From IMG/VR virus record IMGVR_UViG_3300043803_001339, positions 1-21,568 of that record: DNA of 21,568 nt; one strand, given 5' to 3'. Made by a program: the position numbers and the translations under genes. Shown in pieces: positions 1-6,937 of this stretch (its first letter is position 1; the number at the start of each line of letters is the position of its first letter). The notes beneath the pieces are model-generated. The model was not told where the DNA came from. It saw only the letters and a list, made by a program, of their open reading frames with translations, and did no database searches. The stretch is from a virus.

Positions 1-1
1 A

Positions 2-625
2 GATTCTTTGATTAATCGCGCAAGAAACAATCTTGTTGCCAAGTTCATGGGTAATCCAGATTTTACTCACATGGTATTTATCGACGTAGATCTTCAATTT
101 GATAAGGAAGCTATTCTAAAGCTTCTCTGGCATGAAAAAGATGTCATGACTGCGTCGTATCCAATTAAGGAGATTAATTGGGACAAGGTAAAAGAAGGTG
201 CTATGGCAGAAGTTGCAGCACCTGATCTTATGGAATATGCAACTAGATATGTTGTTCACATGACTAAGCCTGGCGAAACTCAATTAAATATTGATAATGG
301 TGCAGTTGAATGCTATGAAGCTGGTACTGGATTCATGCTAATTAAGCGCCAAGTCTTTGATAAGATGTTTAAAAAGTATAAGAAATTAAAATACAAAGAT
401 GACACTGGCGCATTAAGTGGATCAGAAATAGATAACGCGTATGCCTTATTTAATTCTTATGTTGATGATGATGGAAGATTCTTGTCTGAAGACTATGGCT
501 TCTGTAGATACTGGCAAAAGATGGGTGGAAAAATTTGGGTTGATCCAACTATCAATTTGACCCATTTTGGGCGTATCAAATATACGGGAAAAATGTTAGA
601 GTTTCTTAAGAGAATAACACAATAA
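2..625 (+). CDS. Phage glycosyltransferase (GT-A fold, GT2-like), 5' end missing
   Basis: The reading frame is open from the first bases of the window (D-S-L-I-N-R-A-R-N...), so the gene starts upstream; the internal TTG at 8 is not its start. The visible 207 residues carry the pattern of phage GT-A glycosyltransferases: an N-terminal NRARNN stretch, then THMVFIDVDLQF, where DVD is the metal/nucleotide-sugar-binding DxD-type motif. These are followed by a SYPIK segment, EAGTGFMLIKR in the middle, and a C-terminal LSEDYGFCRYW...VDPTINLTHFG block. Known relatives transfer a sugar from a nucleotide sugar. In a phage the acceptor could be a virion protein, DNA or the host surface, and none is visible here. 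It lies just upstream of the fibre gene. The family call is confident; the substrate is unknown. Confidence 0.8.
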   Translation, partial: DSLINRARNNLVAKFMGNPDFTHMVFIDVDLQFDKEAILKLLWHEKDVMTASYPIKEINWDKVKEGAMAEVAAPDLMEYATRYVVHMTKPGETQLNIDNGAVECYEAGTGFMLIKRQVFDKMFKKYKKLKYKDDTGALSGSEIDNAYALFNSYVDDDGRFLSEDYGFCRYWQKMGGKIWVDPTINLTHFGRIKYTGKMLEFLKRITQ

Positions 626-642
626 AATTCCTATAATCTTAT

Positions 643-649
643 TACTATA
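643..649 (+). promoter_or_regulatory. TACTATA promoter-like element ahead of the fibre gene
   Basis: TTACTATAAAA (642-652) is repeated exactly at 18108-18118 ahead of the sheath gene. A second TACTATA copy lies at 668-674. The two are 62 and 37 nt upstream of the fibre start. The heptamer is -10-like and recalls late promoters of other myoviruses. Promoter activity is inferred from placement and recurrence only. Confidence 0.45.
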
Positions 650-651
650 AA

Positions 652-668
652 ACTAGTTTTTGACTAGT
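652..668 (+). other. Short hairpin in the fibre leader
   Basis: ACTAGT (652-657) and ACTAGT (663-668) form a 6-bp stem with a TTTTG loop, between the two TACTATA copies. No T-run follows, so it is not a convincing terminator. It could be a 5'-leader structure or chance. Confidence 0.25.
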
Positions 669-704
669 ACTATACAATAAGACGCAGATTAACATAGGAG
701 TACC

Positions 705-2723
705 ATGGCCCGTTTAAGAACAGAAACCGCACCAGAAATAACAGTAAATGATGAGTCTGTTGTTTTTAAAGCAGCAACTGGAGCAACCGCACCATTAGTT
801 GAATTTAAGAATTCAAGTGGTACAGTAGTTGGTAATATAGCAGCAAACGGAGTATTGAATGTTACATCCGTTATTGCATCTAATGCAGGAACTGGATCTA
901 CTGATCTTGCCACAAGAGCATATGTAGATACTTTGTTTGCGGGAGTGAACTGGCATGATCCAGTTGCTTTAGCTACAACAGCAGCACTGCCAACATGCAC
1001 CTACGATAATGGAACTTCTGGCGTTGGAGCAACTTTAACAGCAACTGCAAACGGCGCACTAACTATTGATACTGGCACTGTTGCAGTTGGTGATTCTGTT
1101 TTAGTAAAAAATCAAGCCACTGCAACGCAAAATGGAATATATTCAGTAACCGCCACTGGTTCAGCTGGCGCAGTATGGGTTCTCACTAGAAGAACTGATT
1201 CTGATAATAATCCAACTGGAGAAGTACAAGAAGGTGACGCCATATTTGTTATTGGTGGATCAGTCAATATTAACTGTGGATTTATTCTTTCAGGAACAGC
1301 AACTGGAGCAAATGACACCATTATTTTTGGAACAGATAACTTAGTCTATTCACAATTTACTGGAACAGGTTCGTTTACAGCAGGTGATGGTTTAGTAATA
1401 TCAAACAGTGCTGTGAATATTGTTACTGCAAGCTCAGGAAGAATAGTAGTTAATGCCGACAGTATTGATTTGGCTAATGTATCGCAAACAGATACTAATA
1501 CAGGAACAGCTACAAGCTTTGTCGTTGGTTTATCCATAGACTCTTATGGAAGAGTAACTGGAACAAACAAGTCAGATGTTTCTTTTACTGGCTATGCAAC
1601 TTTGGCAAACCCAACTTTCACTGGTGCTCCGTTAGCTCCAACGGCAAATGTTAGCACAAATAATACCCAAATAGCTACAACAGCATTTGTCATTGCAGAG
1701 ATTGCAGACGAAGCCATCCTTAAGACATTAGCGAATGCAAAAGGCGATATCTTTACAGCTTCAGCAGATAATAGTCCAGCAGTTTTGGGAGTTGGAACAG
1801 ATGGTCAAAGACTCGCAGCAAATTCGTCTGCAACAAGTGGACTTTCTTGGGCAGCACACGATCTAGATAGCCTTAGTGACGTAGTTATATCTACACCTGC
1901 AAATAATCAATTCTTGAAATATAATGGTTCAGCTTGGGTTAACGCAGTTAGCACAGAAATTCAAAATATTGCTGACCTCGCAGATGTAACAATAACGTCT
2001 GCTACAAATAATCAGTTTATAAGATACAATGGTTCAGCCTGGGTTAACTCATCCGTAGCAGAGATCGTAAATATCAATGATCTTCTAGACGTAACAATAA
2101 CCTCTGCTGGTGCTAACCAAGTTCTTCTTTATAACGGTTCAGCTTGGGTTAATACATCTAATCCAACAATAGCTGGTAACTTAACAGTTTCTGGTAACTT
2201 AACAGTTACTGGAACAAATACAGTAATTAATACTACAGAATTACACGTTGCAGATAACGTTATCATGTTAAATAATGACGTTACAGGAACACCTAGCGAA
2301 AATGCTGGTGTAGAAATTGAGCGTGGAACTTCAACCAATGTTTTGCTCAGATGGAATGAAACGTCAGACCGTTGGGAATTCACCAATGACGGAACATATT
2401 ACCAAACAATTTACATGGACACAGTAACCAATGCTCAGACTGCAGCTTATACGCTAGCCTTGGCAGATAATGGTAAGATGGTAGAAATGAACGTTGCTTC
2501 AGGTAATGCTCTCACGGTTCCAACCAATGCAAACGTAGCATTCCCAGTGGGAACAACCATAACGATTCTTCAGACTGGTGCTGGACAGACTACTCTTACA
2601 CCTCAATCTGGAGTTACAATTAACGCAACCCCTGGCCTTAAGTTGCGCACACAGTGGGCATCTGCTACACTTATAAAGAGAGCCACAGATACGTGGGTAG
2701 CACTAGGAGACTTGGCGGCATAA
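705..2723 (+). CDS. Tail-fibre-like virion protein with tandem repeats
   Basis: This 672-aa protein is rich in T, A, N, S and G, as expected for beta-rich trimeric phage fibres. The N-terminal part has ATRAYVDTLFAGVNWHDPV, a phrase common in phage fibres. Around residues 300-330, TGAPLAPTA...TTQIATTAFV is another classic fibre segment. Residues about 389-485 hold three 35-residue repeats built on DL.DVTITSA..NQ...YNGSAWVN. A C-terminal domain follows with GNLTVSGNLTVTGT, VADNVIMLNNDVTG and RWNETSDRWEFTNDG. There is no signal peptide or membrane segment. AGGAG at 696-700 supports the ATG at 705. The role is probably host recognition or a structural fibre/appendage. Side-fibre versus baseplate-associated placement cannot be decided. 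Confidence 0.8.
   Translation: MARLRTETAPEITVNDESVVFKAATGATAPLVEFKNSSGTVVGNIAANGVLNVTSVIASNAGTGSTDLATRAYVDTLFAGVNWHDPVALATTAALPTCTYDNGTSGVGATLTATANGALTIDTGTVAVGDSVLVKNQATATQNGIYSVTATGSAGAVWVLTRRTDSDNNPTGEVQEGDAIFVIGGSVNINCGFILSGTATGANDTIIFGTDNLVYSQFTGTGSFTAGDGLVISNSAVNIVTASSGRIVVNADSIDLANVSQTDTNTGTATSFVVGLSIDSYGRVTGTNKSDVSFTGYATLANPTFTGAPLAPTANVSTNNTQIATTAFVIAEIADEAILKTLANAKGDIFTASADNSPAVLGVGTDGQRLAANSSATSGLSWAAHDLDSLSDVVISTPANNQFLKYNGSAWVNAVSTEIQNIADLADVTITSATNNQFIRYNGSAWVNSSVAEIVNINDLLDVTITSAGANQVLLYNGSAWVNTSNPTIAGNLTVSGNLTVTGTNTVINTTELHVADNVIMLNNDVTGTPSENAGVEIERGTSTNVLLRWNETSDRWEFTNDGTYYQTIYMDTVTNAQTAAYTLALADNGKMVEMNVASGNALTVPTNANVAFPVGTTITILQTGAGQTTLTPQSGVTINATPGLKLRTQWASATLIKRATDTWVALGDLAA
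1869..2159 (+). repeat. Three tandem 105-nt (35-residue) repeats in the fibre gene
   Basis: The units start near 1869, 1974 and 2079, the last being partial. Their DL(S/A/L)DV cores are exactly 105 nt apart, and each contains (N/A)NQ(F/V)(L/I)..(Y)NGSAWVN. The nucleotide sequence GGTTCAGC(T/C)TGGGTTAA is nearly identical in all three. This indicates internal duplication within the fibre shaft. Confidence 0.85.
2173..2207 (+). repeat. 17-nt direct repeat in the fibre gene
   Basis: CTGGTAACTTAACAGTT occurs at 2173-2189 and again at 2191-2207, an 18-nt period. It encodes GNLTVS then GNLTVT. It is a small in-frame duplication marking the start of the C-terminal fibre domain. Confidence 0.8.
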
Positions 2724-2724
2724 T

Positions 2725-3141
2725 ATGGCAGCAGACAGCGGAAAAAGAGAAAAAAGAAAAAGAGCTAAACCTACCCTCGCAGAGGGTACAGCAGCCGCAA
2801 CAGCGAACAGCACTATAACAAGTGCAGGTTTTACAGTTGGCACAGTTACAACAACTGCAACCACCACCGTAGCATTAAATAACACTGTATTGCCAGCTGT
2901 TACAGACACAACAGTAACCCCATTGGGAACTGCAATTAACTATGCAGTAGGAGCATTTTCACCTCCAGCGTTCTTTTCGCCTCCAGCTTTCTTTTCGCCG
3001 CCTGCGTTCTTTTCGCCTCCAGCTTTCTTTTCGCCTCCAGGATTCTTTGGTCCTCCAGGATTCTTTGCTCCTCCAGGATTTTTTGCGCCTCCAGGATTCT
3101 TTGGTCCTCCAGGATTCTTTGCTCCTCCAGCGTTTAAATAA
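2725..3141 (+). CDS. Small protein with PASTA-like domain and ten PP(A/G)FF repeats
   Basis: This 138-aa protein starts one base after the fibre stop, with GGCGG just upstream. It has three parts: (1) a basic N-terminus (GKREKRKRAKP, residues 6-16); (2) residues about 31-76, with VGTVTT...TVTPLGTAINYAVG, which resemble a PASTA domain (VGTVT... G..V..GT.IN..V), a fold known for binding peptidoglycan or stem peptides; (3) residues 79-138, ten hexapeptides of the form (S/G/A)PP(A/G)FF. The PPG units are collagen-like in local sequence but do not follow the G-x-y triplet period. There is no signal peptide. Next to a fibre gene, it may be an accessory adhesion or tail-tip protein. PP(A/G) is also a plausible target for the prolyl-hydroxylase-type enzymes that follow. 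The function is inference. Confidence 0.75.
   Translation: MAADSGKREKRKRAKPTLAEGTAAATANSTITSAGFTVGTVTTTATTTVALNNTVLPAVTDTTVTPLGTAINYAVGAFSPPAFFSPPAFFSPPAFFSPPAFFSPPGFFGPPGFFAPPGFFAPPGFFGPPGFFAPPAFK
2959..3138 (+). repeat. Ten 18-nt tandem coding repeats, (S/G/A)PP(A/G)FF
   Basis: The units are four SPPAFF, one SPPGFF, then GPPGFF, APPGFF, APPGFF, GPPGFF and a terminal APPAFK. Codons are highly similar (CCTCCAGGATTCTTT), so copies probably spread recently by slippage or recombination. The first half is SPPA-type and the second half GPPG/APPG-type. Confidence 0.95.
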
Positions 3142-3156
3142 TTCTAAAAAGAATTA
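3139..3156. terminator. Hairpin at the convergent gene junction, possible weak bidirectional terminator
   Basis: TAATTCT (3139-3145) and AGAATTA (3150-3156) form a 7-bp stem with an AAAA loop. The stop codons of both convergent genes lie in or at this stem (TAA at 3139-3141 on +, TAG at 3146-3144 on -). There is no strong T-run on either side, so efficiency is doubtful. Confidence 0.35.
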
Positions 3157-3785
3157 ACAGCGTAAAAGGCTGGAATAACCCATCTGGTACCAGATAAAAC
3201 TGGGGTTACTCCATGAATGTAGTTCACATCTCCCGGATGTGAAACAGCCATACCAGCTACTGGCTTTATCTTTAAAGAGTGTTGTGTATAAAAAAGCTCG
3301 CCACCAAGATAATCATCATTAATATAAAATAATGAATTGATATCATAATCAGGAAAAGCGTTAGGTCTTCCGTCCTGCAACTGCTTGTCTGCATGAGCTA
3401 TTTGAAAATCACCAGGTCTCCAGCACACTATCACGGGTGCTCTCTTTTCAACAACACAATTATAATTTTTATTTATATTTGCAGTCATTTTATCAATATA
3501 AAAATCAATTAGATCATATATATCTCTATCTAATCTTTTTACAATATAAGAACTACAAGTTCTATTTAACCAAACATCGGCACCATATTTTATGGTACCA
3601 TCTTCATGGTATTCGCTTTCTCTTGAATTATCCCATTCATCTATTTTAGATACGAAGTTTTGCAACTCGAGTAGATCAGTCTTATCAATAAAATTTTCTA
3701 TAATTTTAATATTATCGGTAGAATCTCCAAATGTTCCAGGCAAAACTTTCCAAGGTTTTTCTTCTGTTATTTCTTCGTTGAACAT
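3144..3785 (-). CDS. 2OG-Fe(II) oxygenase, prolyl-4-hydroxylase-like
   Basis: This 213-aa protein has the complete double-stranded beta-helix signature of 2OG-dependent dioxygenases. The iron ligands are H131 and D133 (QIAHAD) and H191 (YIHGV). R201 (SGTRW), ten residues after the last His, is the likely 2OG-carboxylate binder. FYINDDYLGGELFY (153-166) is typical of the P4H-like branch. Family enzymes hydroxylate a side chain or small molecule using O2 and 2OG. It is the only minus-strand gene in the window, ends against the PP(A/G)FF gene, and diverges from another oxygenase. GGAGGG lies just upstream of its ATG. Its orientation suggests an inserted, independently expressed gene. The substrate is unknown; the PPG repeats next door are one candidate. 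Confidence 0.88.
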   Translation of the reverse strand: MFNEEITEEKPWKVLPGTFGDSTDNIKIIENFIDKTDLLELQNFVSKIDEWDNSRESEYHEDGTIKYGADVWLNRTCSSYIVKRLDRDIYDLIDFYIDKMTANINKNYNCVVEKRAPVIVCWRPGDFQIAHADKQLQDGRPNAFPDYDINSLFYINDDYLGGELFYTQHSLKIKPVAGMAVSHPGDVNYIHGVTPVLSGTRWVIPAFYAVNSF

Positions 3786-3804
3786 ATTTAACCCTCCGCA
3801 AATT

Positions 3805-3838
3805 GTGGTATACTGGATTCCGGTTTAAAGTATATCAC
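3805..3838. promoter_or_regulatory. Symmetrical divergent promoter/operator candidate
   Basis: GTGGTATACT (3805-3814) and AGTATATCAC (3829-3838) are inverted copies with one mismatch, separated by 14 nt. Each arm contains a TATACT -10-like hexamer, one reading right and one left. Predicted starts fall near the centre, giving leaders of about 40 nt to both flanking oxygenase genes. The two promoters would read across each other. No good -35 is visible. The symmetry could also be a repressor site. Confidence 0.45.
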
Positions 3839-3861
3839 ACATCTATTGGAGATAAGTAATT

Positions 3862-4611
3862 ATGAACCCACAATATGTTTTTGATCCAAGATTAGGAATT
3901 ATTATATATAGAGGTGCCATCAAAGACACCGAGAGTATAATCGATAAGCTTGAGTCTGGATTAGGAAAATCTAATCACGATATATTCAAATGGGACTTGG
4001 GAACAACTGGAGATCAAAGAAAAGACAAAGGCTATAGGAATTGTAGTGACTTTAAAATACATCCAGACAATACAGTTTGGGAAAACTTTCCAGAAGTTTC
4101 TGAAATTAAAGAAGCATGTGAAGCAGTAAAGTCTCCTTTGCTCGAGTGCCTGTATGACTATGAAGTTAGACACGGAATAAAAATGGATTTTATGGAAAGT
4201 TTTAACTTTGTTAAATACATTCCAGGTGAACACTTTTCTGCTCACGCAGATCATGGATATAGCTATAACTGTACAGTTTCATCTGTGGCATATCTTAATG
4301 ATGATTACGAAGGTGGAGAACTGGTTTTTGATGTTCTTAAATTGAAAATAAAACCAAAAGTTGGAGATATAATACTATTTCCATCGACATACATCTACGC
4401 CCACAGTTCTATTCCAGTTATATCTGGAACAAAATATGCAGTTGTGACGATGTTTGACTATAATGAAAGAACTCATAAAGGCTTTCAGTATGGGCACAAT
4501 TTAGACGGATCACCAGCTGACCCTAATGCAGGAAAAGCTCCAAGATTCCCTGGCAGAATGCCTAGCTCAATAAAGCAGTTAGATCCAGATTATTTATTCT
4601 CAGGTATTTAA
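3862..4611 (+). CDS. 2OG-Fe(II) oxygenase, prolyl-4-hydroxylase-like
   Basis: This is a 249-aa dioxygenase. The iron ligands are H128 and D130 (HFSAHAD) and H181 (YAHSS). K191 (SGTKYAV) sits where the 2OG-binding basic residue is expected; Lys is the normal residue in animal P4Hs. VAYLNDDYEGGELVF (142-156) is the P4H-like strand block, followed by KPKVGDIILFPS. A roughly 50-residue C-terminal tail rich in P, G and D (HNLDGSPADPNAGKAPRFPG) lies beyond the catalytic fold and may bind substrate or partners. GGAG (about 3849-3852) precedes the ATG. It is divergent from the minus-strand oxygenase, and its stop directly abuts the next ATG. The substrate is unknown. Confidence 0.88.
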   Translation: MNPQYVFDPRLGIIIYRGAIKDTESIIDKLESGLGKSNHDIFKWDLGTTGDQRKDKGYRNCSDFKIHPDNTVWENFPEVSEIKEACEAVKSPLLECLYDYEVRHGIKMDFMESFNFVKYIPGEHFSAHADHGYSYNCTVSSVAYLNDDYEGGELVFDVLKLKIKPKVGDIILFPSTYIYAHSSIPVISGTKYAVVTMFDYNERTHKGFQYGHNLDGSPADPNAGKAPRFPGRMPSSIKQLDPDYLFSGI

Positions 4612-5349
4612 ATGACAAAAGTAACACTTTCAAGAACTCATAATAATTCAGTTGAAATAAGACAATCTCGACTTAAAAGAGATTGGATGGATCAAACCCA
4701 TAACAAGCATGCGTATCAATGCACACCAGTTACCACAGCGAATGTTAGTGGATGGGAAATGATTCTTCCCGAAGAATTAGTTGTAATTTGGGATGGTGGA
4801 CCCAGTCCAGCAAGAATAGTTAGCGGTGGCGTCCACAATGGATTTCATTTTGCCCATTCAAACATTCACGGAATGATATCAATTGCAACTGGTTGGGCTA
4901 TAAACACTGAAGAAGGTTATAGTTTATGGACAACTGGTTCGCCAAATTATTATGTTGATGGAGCTTCACCAATGACAGCTAGCATTCCAAGTAGTTGGTG
5001 GCCAGATGAAGTTCAAACAAACTGGGTAATACACAAGATAAATGAACCAGTTGTATTCCCTAAGGGAAGTCCTTTCTTGTTTTTTACTATTTATCCAACA
5101 GATCTACTTCCAAGTGTAGAATTCGAAGTACTCAATAGATGGGAAGATAGAGAGCTTGAAGAATCAAGAAGAAAATATAATGAGTTTAAAATGAAAAACT
5201 CACAGGAAAAACCATGGACATGGGTAAAGGGAATAAAAACTGGTCTAGACGCAGATGGAAAAAAAATAGGCCCAGGTACTAAGGGTATGTTGAGGTTAGC
5301 TGAATTAGATGATACGGCAGGAGAAAACGATTATGATGAATTACAATGA
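4612..5349 (+). CDS. DUF6065-type protein of unknown function
   Basis: This 245-aa protein matches my memory of the DUF6065 pattern. It has RDWMDQTHNKHAYQC (23-37), a NVSGWE block (44-49), WDGG (60-63), a His-rich FHFAHSNIHG stretch, GSPN in the middle, TNWV, and KGSPFLFFTIYP near residues 141-152. The charged C-terminal tail is predicted helical (NRWEDRELEESRRKYNEF). I know of no established activity for this family. Here it sits between two 2OG oxygenases with zero or negative spacing, so it is very likely co-translated with them. The cluster of conserved W, H and D residues suggests a binding or catalytic site. Whether it prepares a substrate or is itself modified is open. Confidence 0.7.
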   Translation: MTKVTLSRTHNNSVEIRQSRLKRDWMDQTHNKHAYQCTPVTTANVSGWEMILPEELVVIWDGGPSPARIVSGGVHNGFHFAHSNIHGMISIATGWAINTEEGYSLWTTGSPNYYVDGASPMTASIPSSWWPDEVQTNWVIHKINEPVVFPKGSPFLFFTIYPTDLLPSVEFEVLNRWEDRELEESRRKYNEFKMKNSQEKPWTWVKGIKTGLDADGKKIGPGTKGMLRLAELDDTAGENDYDELQ

Positions 5350-6223
5350 CGTAAAAGGAAAGCATCTTGGTGGCGGAGTCGTCCTTTTCGAAAATGCCGC
5401 AGAGATAGACTGGGATTGGATGTACAACTTCTGTGAAAGAAGTATAGAAAAAGAGAAGGCAGAAATGTATAGCCTTGCAATACATCCAAATACTGGAGAA
5501 GAAGTTTATGTAAACAATAGTGGATATTATTTTCCTATTGAAACAATTGAACAGATGCCCTACAGAGCGACAAGAATACATAGAGATCAAGAGCTTCAAG
5601 CAATGAAAACCCTAGCTTTTATTGATGAAGTAAAATATAAATGTTTGTTAAAATATATAGAAATGTTTCCCTTGGTTTACAAATGTGTTTGGTGGCAAAG
5701 TAGAGGTCATATAACACAATATAAATCAGACGTTTATATGGGTCCTCACGCAGATATACAAACAGATTATATGTATGGGGTTCCTCATCCAACTCAGCAA
5801 CTAGCAATGAAGAATGTAGTTGGTACGATATTTTATATTAATGATAGCGTTGAGTCTGATGATGAGCTTAATGGTAAAAATTTTACAGCTGGTTCACATT
5901 ACTTTCCTTATTTGGATATAGAATACTTTCCTAAAAGAGGAGACGTATTAATGTTTCCAAGTGACTATATGGCCGCTCATCAAATAAAGCCAACAGGTGA
6001 TGGTGTAAGATATGCATATCTTGGGTGGTATTGTCATGGAAGCCCGAATGAGGCTTTGGGTGAAAATGTTCTTGATCCATTGAAAGATCCTGCTAATGCA
6101 ATTAATACAGTAAATGTTTACCTTCCTTTTCTTAGACAAGATTATTTAAAACATCTTGAAGGTAAAGGGTATAAAGAAGACTCACTACAGTACATTGTAG
6201 CCTTAAACATGGAACAATATTAA
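5333..6223 (+). CDS. 2OG-Fe(II) oxygenase (duplicated module copy A, gene 1)
   Basis: This is a 296-aa protein from the ATG at 5333, chosen because AGGAG (5319-5323) sits 9 nt upstream; the ATG at 5309 lies before that site. It overlaps the DUF6065 gene by 17 nt. The iron ligands are H139 and D141 (GPHADIQ) and H216 (AAHQI), with R226 (GVRYAY) as the 2OG binder. TIFYINDS replaces the usual NDDYEGGEL run, and the segment before the last His (DIEYFPKRGDVLMFPSDY) is canonical. The N-terminal extension of about 120 residues is longer than in the smaller oxygenases here. Its partner in module copy B is 11838-12587, which has the same catalytic layout but limited sequence similarity. Confidence 0.85.
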   Translation: MMNYNDVKGKHLGGGVVLFENAAEIDWDWMYNFCERSIEKEKAEMYSLAIHPNTGEEVYVNNSGYYFPIETIEQMPYRATRIHRDQELQAMKTLAFIDEVKYKCLLKYIEMFPLVYKCVWWQSRGHITQYKSDVYMGPHADIQTDYMYGVPHPTQQLAMKNVVGTIFYINDSVESDDELNGKNFTAGSHYFPYLDIEYFPKRGDVLMFPSDYMAAHQIKPTGDGVRYAYLGWYCHGSPNEALGENVLDPLKDPANAINTVNVYLPFLRQDYLKHLEGKGYKEDSLQYIVALNMEQY

Positions 6224-6225
6224 TA

Positions 6226-6447
6226 ATGAATATTTCACTAGAAGAAATTAATTTGATTAAAGAAAAAACTTCTTTATATTTAACTAAGTCTATTTATAAA
6301 TTATCCTATATCCTAGGTAGGGATCCGGAACAAGTAATGAGCACAACTTCCCTGGAAGAGTTGTTGGATGGCGATGCATCGCCAATGCAAAAAGATGCAA
6401 TCACCTCATTATATAATCAAGTTACTGCATTAAAAAAACTTAATTAA
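6226..6447 (+). CDS. Small helical protein, module copy A, gene 2
   Basis: This 73-aa protein belongs to no family I recognise. It looks all-helical and is rich in L, K, E and S. The core SLYLTKSIYKLSYILGRDPEQV closely parallels KSYLSKSIATLSSILGLETDV in the 71-aa product of 12612-12827, sharing YL.KSI..LS.ILG. Both also end in a helix of the form (Y/L)N(Q/K)...LKKL or YNKL. It begins three bases after the oxygenase stop, so coupled translation is likely. A subunit, adaptor or carrier role with the neighbouring enzymes is plausible. There is no clear phosphopantetheine-type DSL motif, so I do not call it a carrier protein. Confidence 0.7.
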   Translation: MNISLEEINLIKEKTSLYLTKSIYKLSYILGRDPEQVMSTTSLEELLDGDASPMQKDAITSLYNQVTALKKLN

Positions 6448-6448
6448 T

Positions 6449-6655
6449 ATGGAACCTAAAGAAATTAGCGAAGAACTTATTCATGAGTTTACGGAAAAAA
6501 TGGATGACGCAGTACCTACATATTCTGATGAAGACGAAAATATTGTAATGGAAAATGGCGGAACTACAAGGGAGTATGTTCTAACAAATGACTTTGTTGA
6601 AATGAATAGATATATAATTCTTCCTTTATCTCCAAGTATAGAAGATTTAACATGA
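6449..6655 (+). CDS. Short acidic protein, module copy A, gene 3
   Basis: This 68-aa protein is very acidic (SDEDENIVME in the middle, many E/D at the N-terminus), with a hydrophobic C-terminal stretch (RYIILPLSPSIEDL). I do not recognise it. It begins one base after the previous stop with no clear Shine-Dalgarno site and overlaps the next gene through ATGA, so it is probably translated by coupling. It occupies the same position as the 63-aa acidic product of 12829-13020. I see no convincing sequence similarity between the two, only shared size, charge and place. Confidence 0.6.
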   Translation: MEPKEISEELIHEFTEKMDDAVPTYSDEDENIVMENGGTTREYVLTNDFVEMNRYIILPLSPSIEDLT

Positions 6656-6936
6656 GCTATAATGCAATTGAAGACTTAAAATATATAGATAGACAAATTA
6701 GTTTCTATTTATACTGCATCGGCTTAGATGGTTCTAATACAGATATCTATACTATAGATGAAATCATAAAAGCAACTAGATCTATAACTATAGCTCCGAT
6801 AGATGATGTTGAATCTGGTAAGTTAAATTTAGGTCAAGATCCTTCTTACTTGTATTTAAAGAATCAAAGAATTTCACTAATTGGAAACATAAGAAGATTA
6901 TGGCATATGCGTCAAATTGCGATTGGGGCAATTTAA
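6652..6936 (+). CDS. Small protein, module copy A, gene 4
   Basis: This 94-aa protein is a paralogue of the 93-aa product of 13001-13282. Shared positions are R.Q...SF.(L/Y)Y..G(L/I)D near the N-terminus, TID(E/D)(I/L)I in the middle, and Y(L)K.Q.I.L....RR.W...Q.A near the C-terminus. It is predicted mostly helical with an amphipathic, arginine-rich last helix, and has no signal or membrane segment. The family is unknown. Its ATG overlaps the previous stop by 4 nt. The conserved basic RR.W helix could contact the acidic gene 3 protein, nucleic acid or the methyltransferase-like protein. This is inference. Confidence 0.68.
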   Translation: MSYNAIEDLKYIDRQISFYLYCIGLDGSNTDIYTIDEIIKATRSITIAPIDDVESGKLNLGQDPSYLYLKNQRISLIGNIRRLWHMRQIAIGAI

Positions 6937-6937
6937 T

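Noticed and set aside
652-668. ACTAGT hairpin as a terminator after the first glycosyltransferase
   Set aside because: The stem is only 6 bp with no following T-run, and it lies inside the presumed leader after a promoter-like element.
689-2909. Several minus-strand reading frames opposite the fibre and repeat genes
   Set aside because: They lie opposite strongly supported + strand genes, have no ribosome sites and give V/T/L-rich nonsense-like proteins; they are shadows of the biased fibre codons.
2959-3138. Regular short repeats resembling a CRISPR-like array
   Set aside because: The 18-nt units are contiguous with no spacers and are in frame within a gene, encoding PP(A/G)FF; this is a coding tandem repeat.
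3437-3828. Plus-strand frames across the minus-strand oxygenase
   Set aside because: The minus-strand frame has a full set of 2OG-oxygenase residues; the opposite frames are low-complexity and lack any motif.
5309-5332. Upstream in-frame start for the oxygenase at 5333
   Set aside because: AGGAG at 5319-5323 lies inside that extension and is well spaced for ATG 5333, so the downstream start is preferred.
5279-5599. Minus-strand 106-aa frame rich in Cys and Phe
   Set aside because: It overlaps the confident DUF6065-type and oxygenase genes and has no start signal or family features.
6226-6447. Acyl- or peptidyl-carrier protein for the small helical module protein
   Set aside because: The size and helices would fit, but no DSL-type attachment serine in the expected context is seen; the KSI core does not match.
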